Of a DNA stretch of 64,000 bases, positions 62,216 through 64,000 are shown in pieces. Location of the stretch: positions 1,227,927 to 1,291,926 of the forward strand of contig NW_019775857.1 of the NCBI RefSeq assembly GCF_001039355.2. The letters run 5' to 3'. The notes below the pieces were generated by a model. The model had not been told where the DNA came from. It worked only from the letters and a program-made list of their open reading frames with translations, and did no database searches. Origin of the DNA: Lingula anatina. Its lineage: Eukaryota > Brachiopoda > Lingulata > Lingulida > Lingulidae. The translations under genes were made by a program, and so were the position numbers. Within the stretch, counting starts at the first letter, position 1, and every line of letters begins with the position of its first letter.

Positions 62216-64000
62216 TTCACTTTTTAGAATGAGTATTGAATTCGGTGAGTTTTTAAATAAGGTGATAGATACAAATGGGTCTTTGTATAGAAAGTTGCAA
62301 TGTCAATTATTCCCACATAGTTTTCACGACATGTCAGGAGACATGTAAACATGATAAGACGGTCTAAAAATGCCAGAGCACGTGTCACCTTCTTGGAACG
62401 CCACTTTTATCAGAAACAGTTTTGCAATATGACACCTCCCTGTTTCCACAAGGTATCACTGATAATGGAATCATAGCAATGCCAATGTCATTAGTATGTA
62501 CGGTAAAAGTGCGGACTTCTCCTTCACTTCCATCAAAGTCTTCAACTATCATGCATATTAGATCAGAGAATAATAAGGCGACCGGGTAGTGTATGGTTGC
62601 TCATTTGAATAGCTCTCAGTATCGTCTAATTGGTGTAGCTTTTCACAATGTATTGATTATCCTGTCAGTTAGCTCATATAACAGGCCACTTGGTTCTTAA
62701 TCTATGACGTTTGTCATGACATGGGGAAACATGGACAGATTTTGCTTTATTATTTAAATGAAAGACCATTTGTGAGGTCATATACATGTATATATTCAAT
62801 TTCTATTGGTTCTTTTCTAACCGTGACTCCAAACCAATAAAGCGTCTGAGACATGCGGCATTTTCAAAAACAAACATGAAACTTCGTTGACGTTTATTGG
62901 AGGTATAAGGTAACCTTATATAAACTGATTCTGTAGTGCATGTACAAATGAAATTTATACAAAAGGATGAATTTGTATTGCTGAGGCATTACCTTATTGG
63001 TGGAATCCACATCCAGTTACGCTACAATGGCTCAGATTACAGGCTTTGTGGTCTACAATAGTTCCACAGATACATGTAGGCCTACCATAGTTAAATATTT
63101 TAAAAAGAGGATATATATCACATCCTCTATTGTAAGCTAGATGCGGAGACAAAACGTGACATGTAATCTGGTACGGAGAACCAGGTGCAGTTTCCACAGA
63201 TGATGCACAATGAAATCCAAATACTCACTTTATGTCTCCTCCTCCTTCCTAGTGCACCACAAACTTTCATAATTCCATTCACAACAAGAAAGAAGGGAAC
63301 AAAGAATATTGGTTGTTCGATATTTGGCCAAACAAGGCCGCATTTATTATACATAACCACACTATACTAACAATTAATGTAACAAATTGTTGCCTGTTAT
63401 AAATGTTATGACCTCAGGGATAAAGGTTATATATCAAATATTCGATACGACTCATCATCCTAAAAATTATGATGCATCTCTATACTATCTCCTGAAAAAT
63501 AGAATCTGAAAAAAGTTGTTGGTTACAAATGCCATGGTCACATGAAACGTAGTTCAATGAAATGAATTTTTTAAAATTTCTCAAAGGAACGGACAGTTCT
63601 CCTTCCTAGGTCAAGAATTTTTGCAACATTTCCCATGAGACCGCTTTCTCTTTTTCCTTTTTGACTAAAAAGCTTCATCTACAAAACTAAATTAAGACGT
63701 ATTAGCAACAGACGCATGATCAAACTATTCCATTATGAATAAGCTCCTTCTCAATCCGCTTACAAGTACGCGGTACTTCGTCATGACTTTTTTATCTATT
63801 CATTTAGTTTCATTTTGAAATACACAAGGTGATTCTGGAGTTACATCTACCGGTTAGAGTAAAGACTTGGCATTTAATATGAAATATTTCAGTTTAAAAG
63901 GTATGTCTAGGTATAAAACGCGTTGTTTAAAAAACTTTTATCTCATCTGAGATATGTGAATACAGAAATGTGTACACATTTGTAAGCACCAAAATTAATT
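62215..64000. other. Non-coding stretch to the window end
   Basis: No gene, RNA gene or transposon was recognised. Frames on both strands near 63000-63370 have background composition. Confidence 0.45.

Noticed and set aside
1-64000. CRISPR arrays, prokaryotic operons or defence systems
   Set aside because: No evenly spaced repeats with unique spacers and no dense coding. The sequence is animal genomic DNA.

Overview
The window looks like nuclear DNA from a marine invertebrate animal, most likely a lophotrochozoan such as a mollusc or brachiopod. That placement is an inference. It rests on an AT-rich, gene-poor sequence with GT-AG splice motifs, many microsatellites, small inverted-repeat DNA transposons, decayed Tc1-like and LINE pieces, and allele-like redundancy at assembly gaps. 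There is nothing bacterial here: no operons, no CRISPR array and no dense coding.

The one gene that can be read with confidence is on the minus strand at 4040-5605. It is a complete, uninterrupted 521-residue rhodopsin-class biogenic amine receptor and most resembles 5-HT7 serotonin receptors. From about 5.6 to 46 kb the sequence is mostly non-coding. Several short minus-strand segments there have splice-site-like borders and coding-like composition: 22935-23351, 27608-30520, and more weakly 19904-19937 and 32225-32461. The best set pairs an exon at 29999-30069 with a terminal exon at 27608-27713. The splice phases match, and an AATAAA signal lies 63 bases past the stop. I could not name the protein. 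The same region holds foldback or MITE-like elements (16.6, 23.9, 33.6 kb, and a fragment at 25.3 kb), a LINE reverse-transcriptase tail (17.3 kb), tRNA-derived SINE-like pieces (31.4, 36.1 kb) and striking simple-sequence hairpins (8.0, 26.3 kb).

From 46.8 to 61.4 kb the sequence is redundant. Positions 46796-52892 repeat as 52894-58959, and 57815-59631 repeat as 59633-61449. Both duplications end exactly at single-N gaps (52893 and 59632) and differ by SNPs and small indels. This is best read as three overlapping contigs, probably alternative haplotypes, placed end to end rather than merged. The Tc1-like pseudogene, the TTAA-flanked MITE, the 99-base direct repeat and a candidate minus-strand exon inside this block therefore probably each exist once in the real genome. 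The final 2.5 kb holds a TG repeat and otherwise nothing recognisable.

I found no new multi-gene system. The items most worth following up are the unannotated minus-strand multi-exon gene near 27.6-30.5 kb, the false-duplication structure, and the family of inverted-repeat elements.
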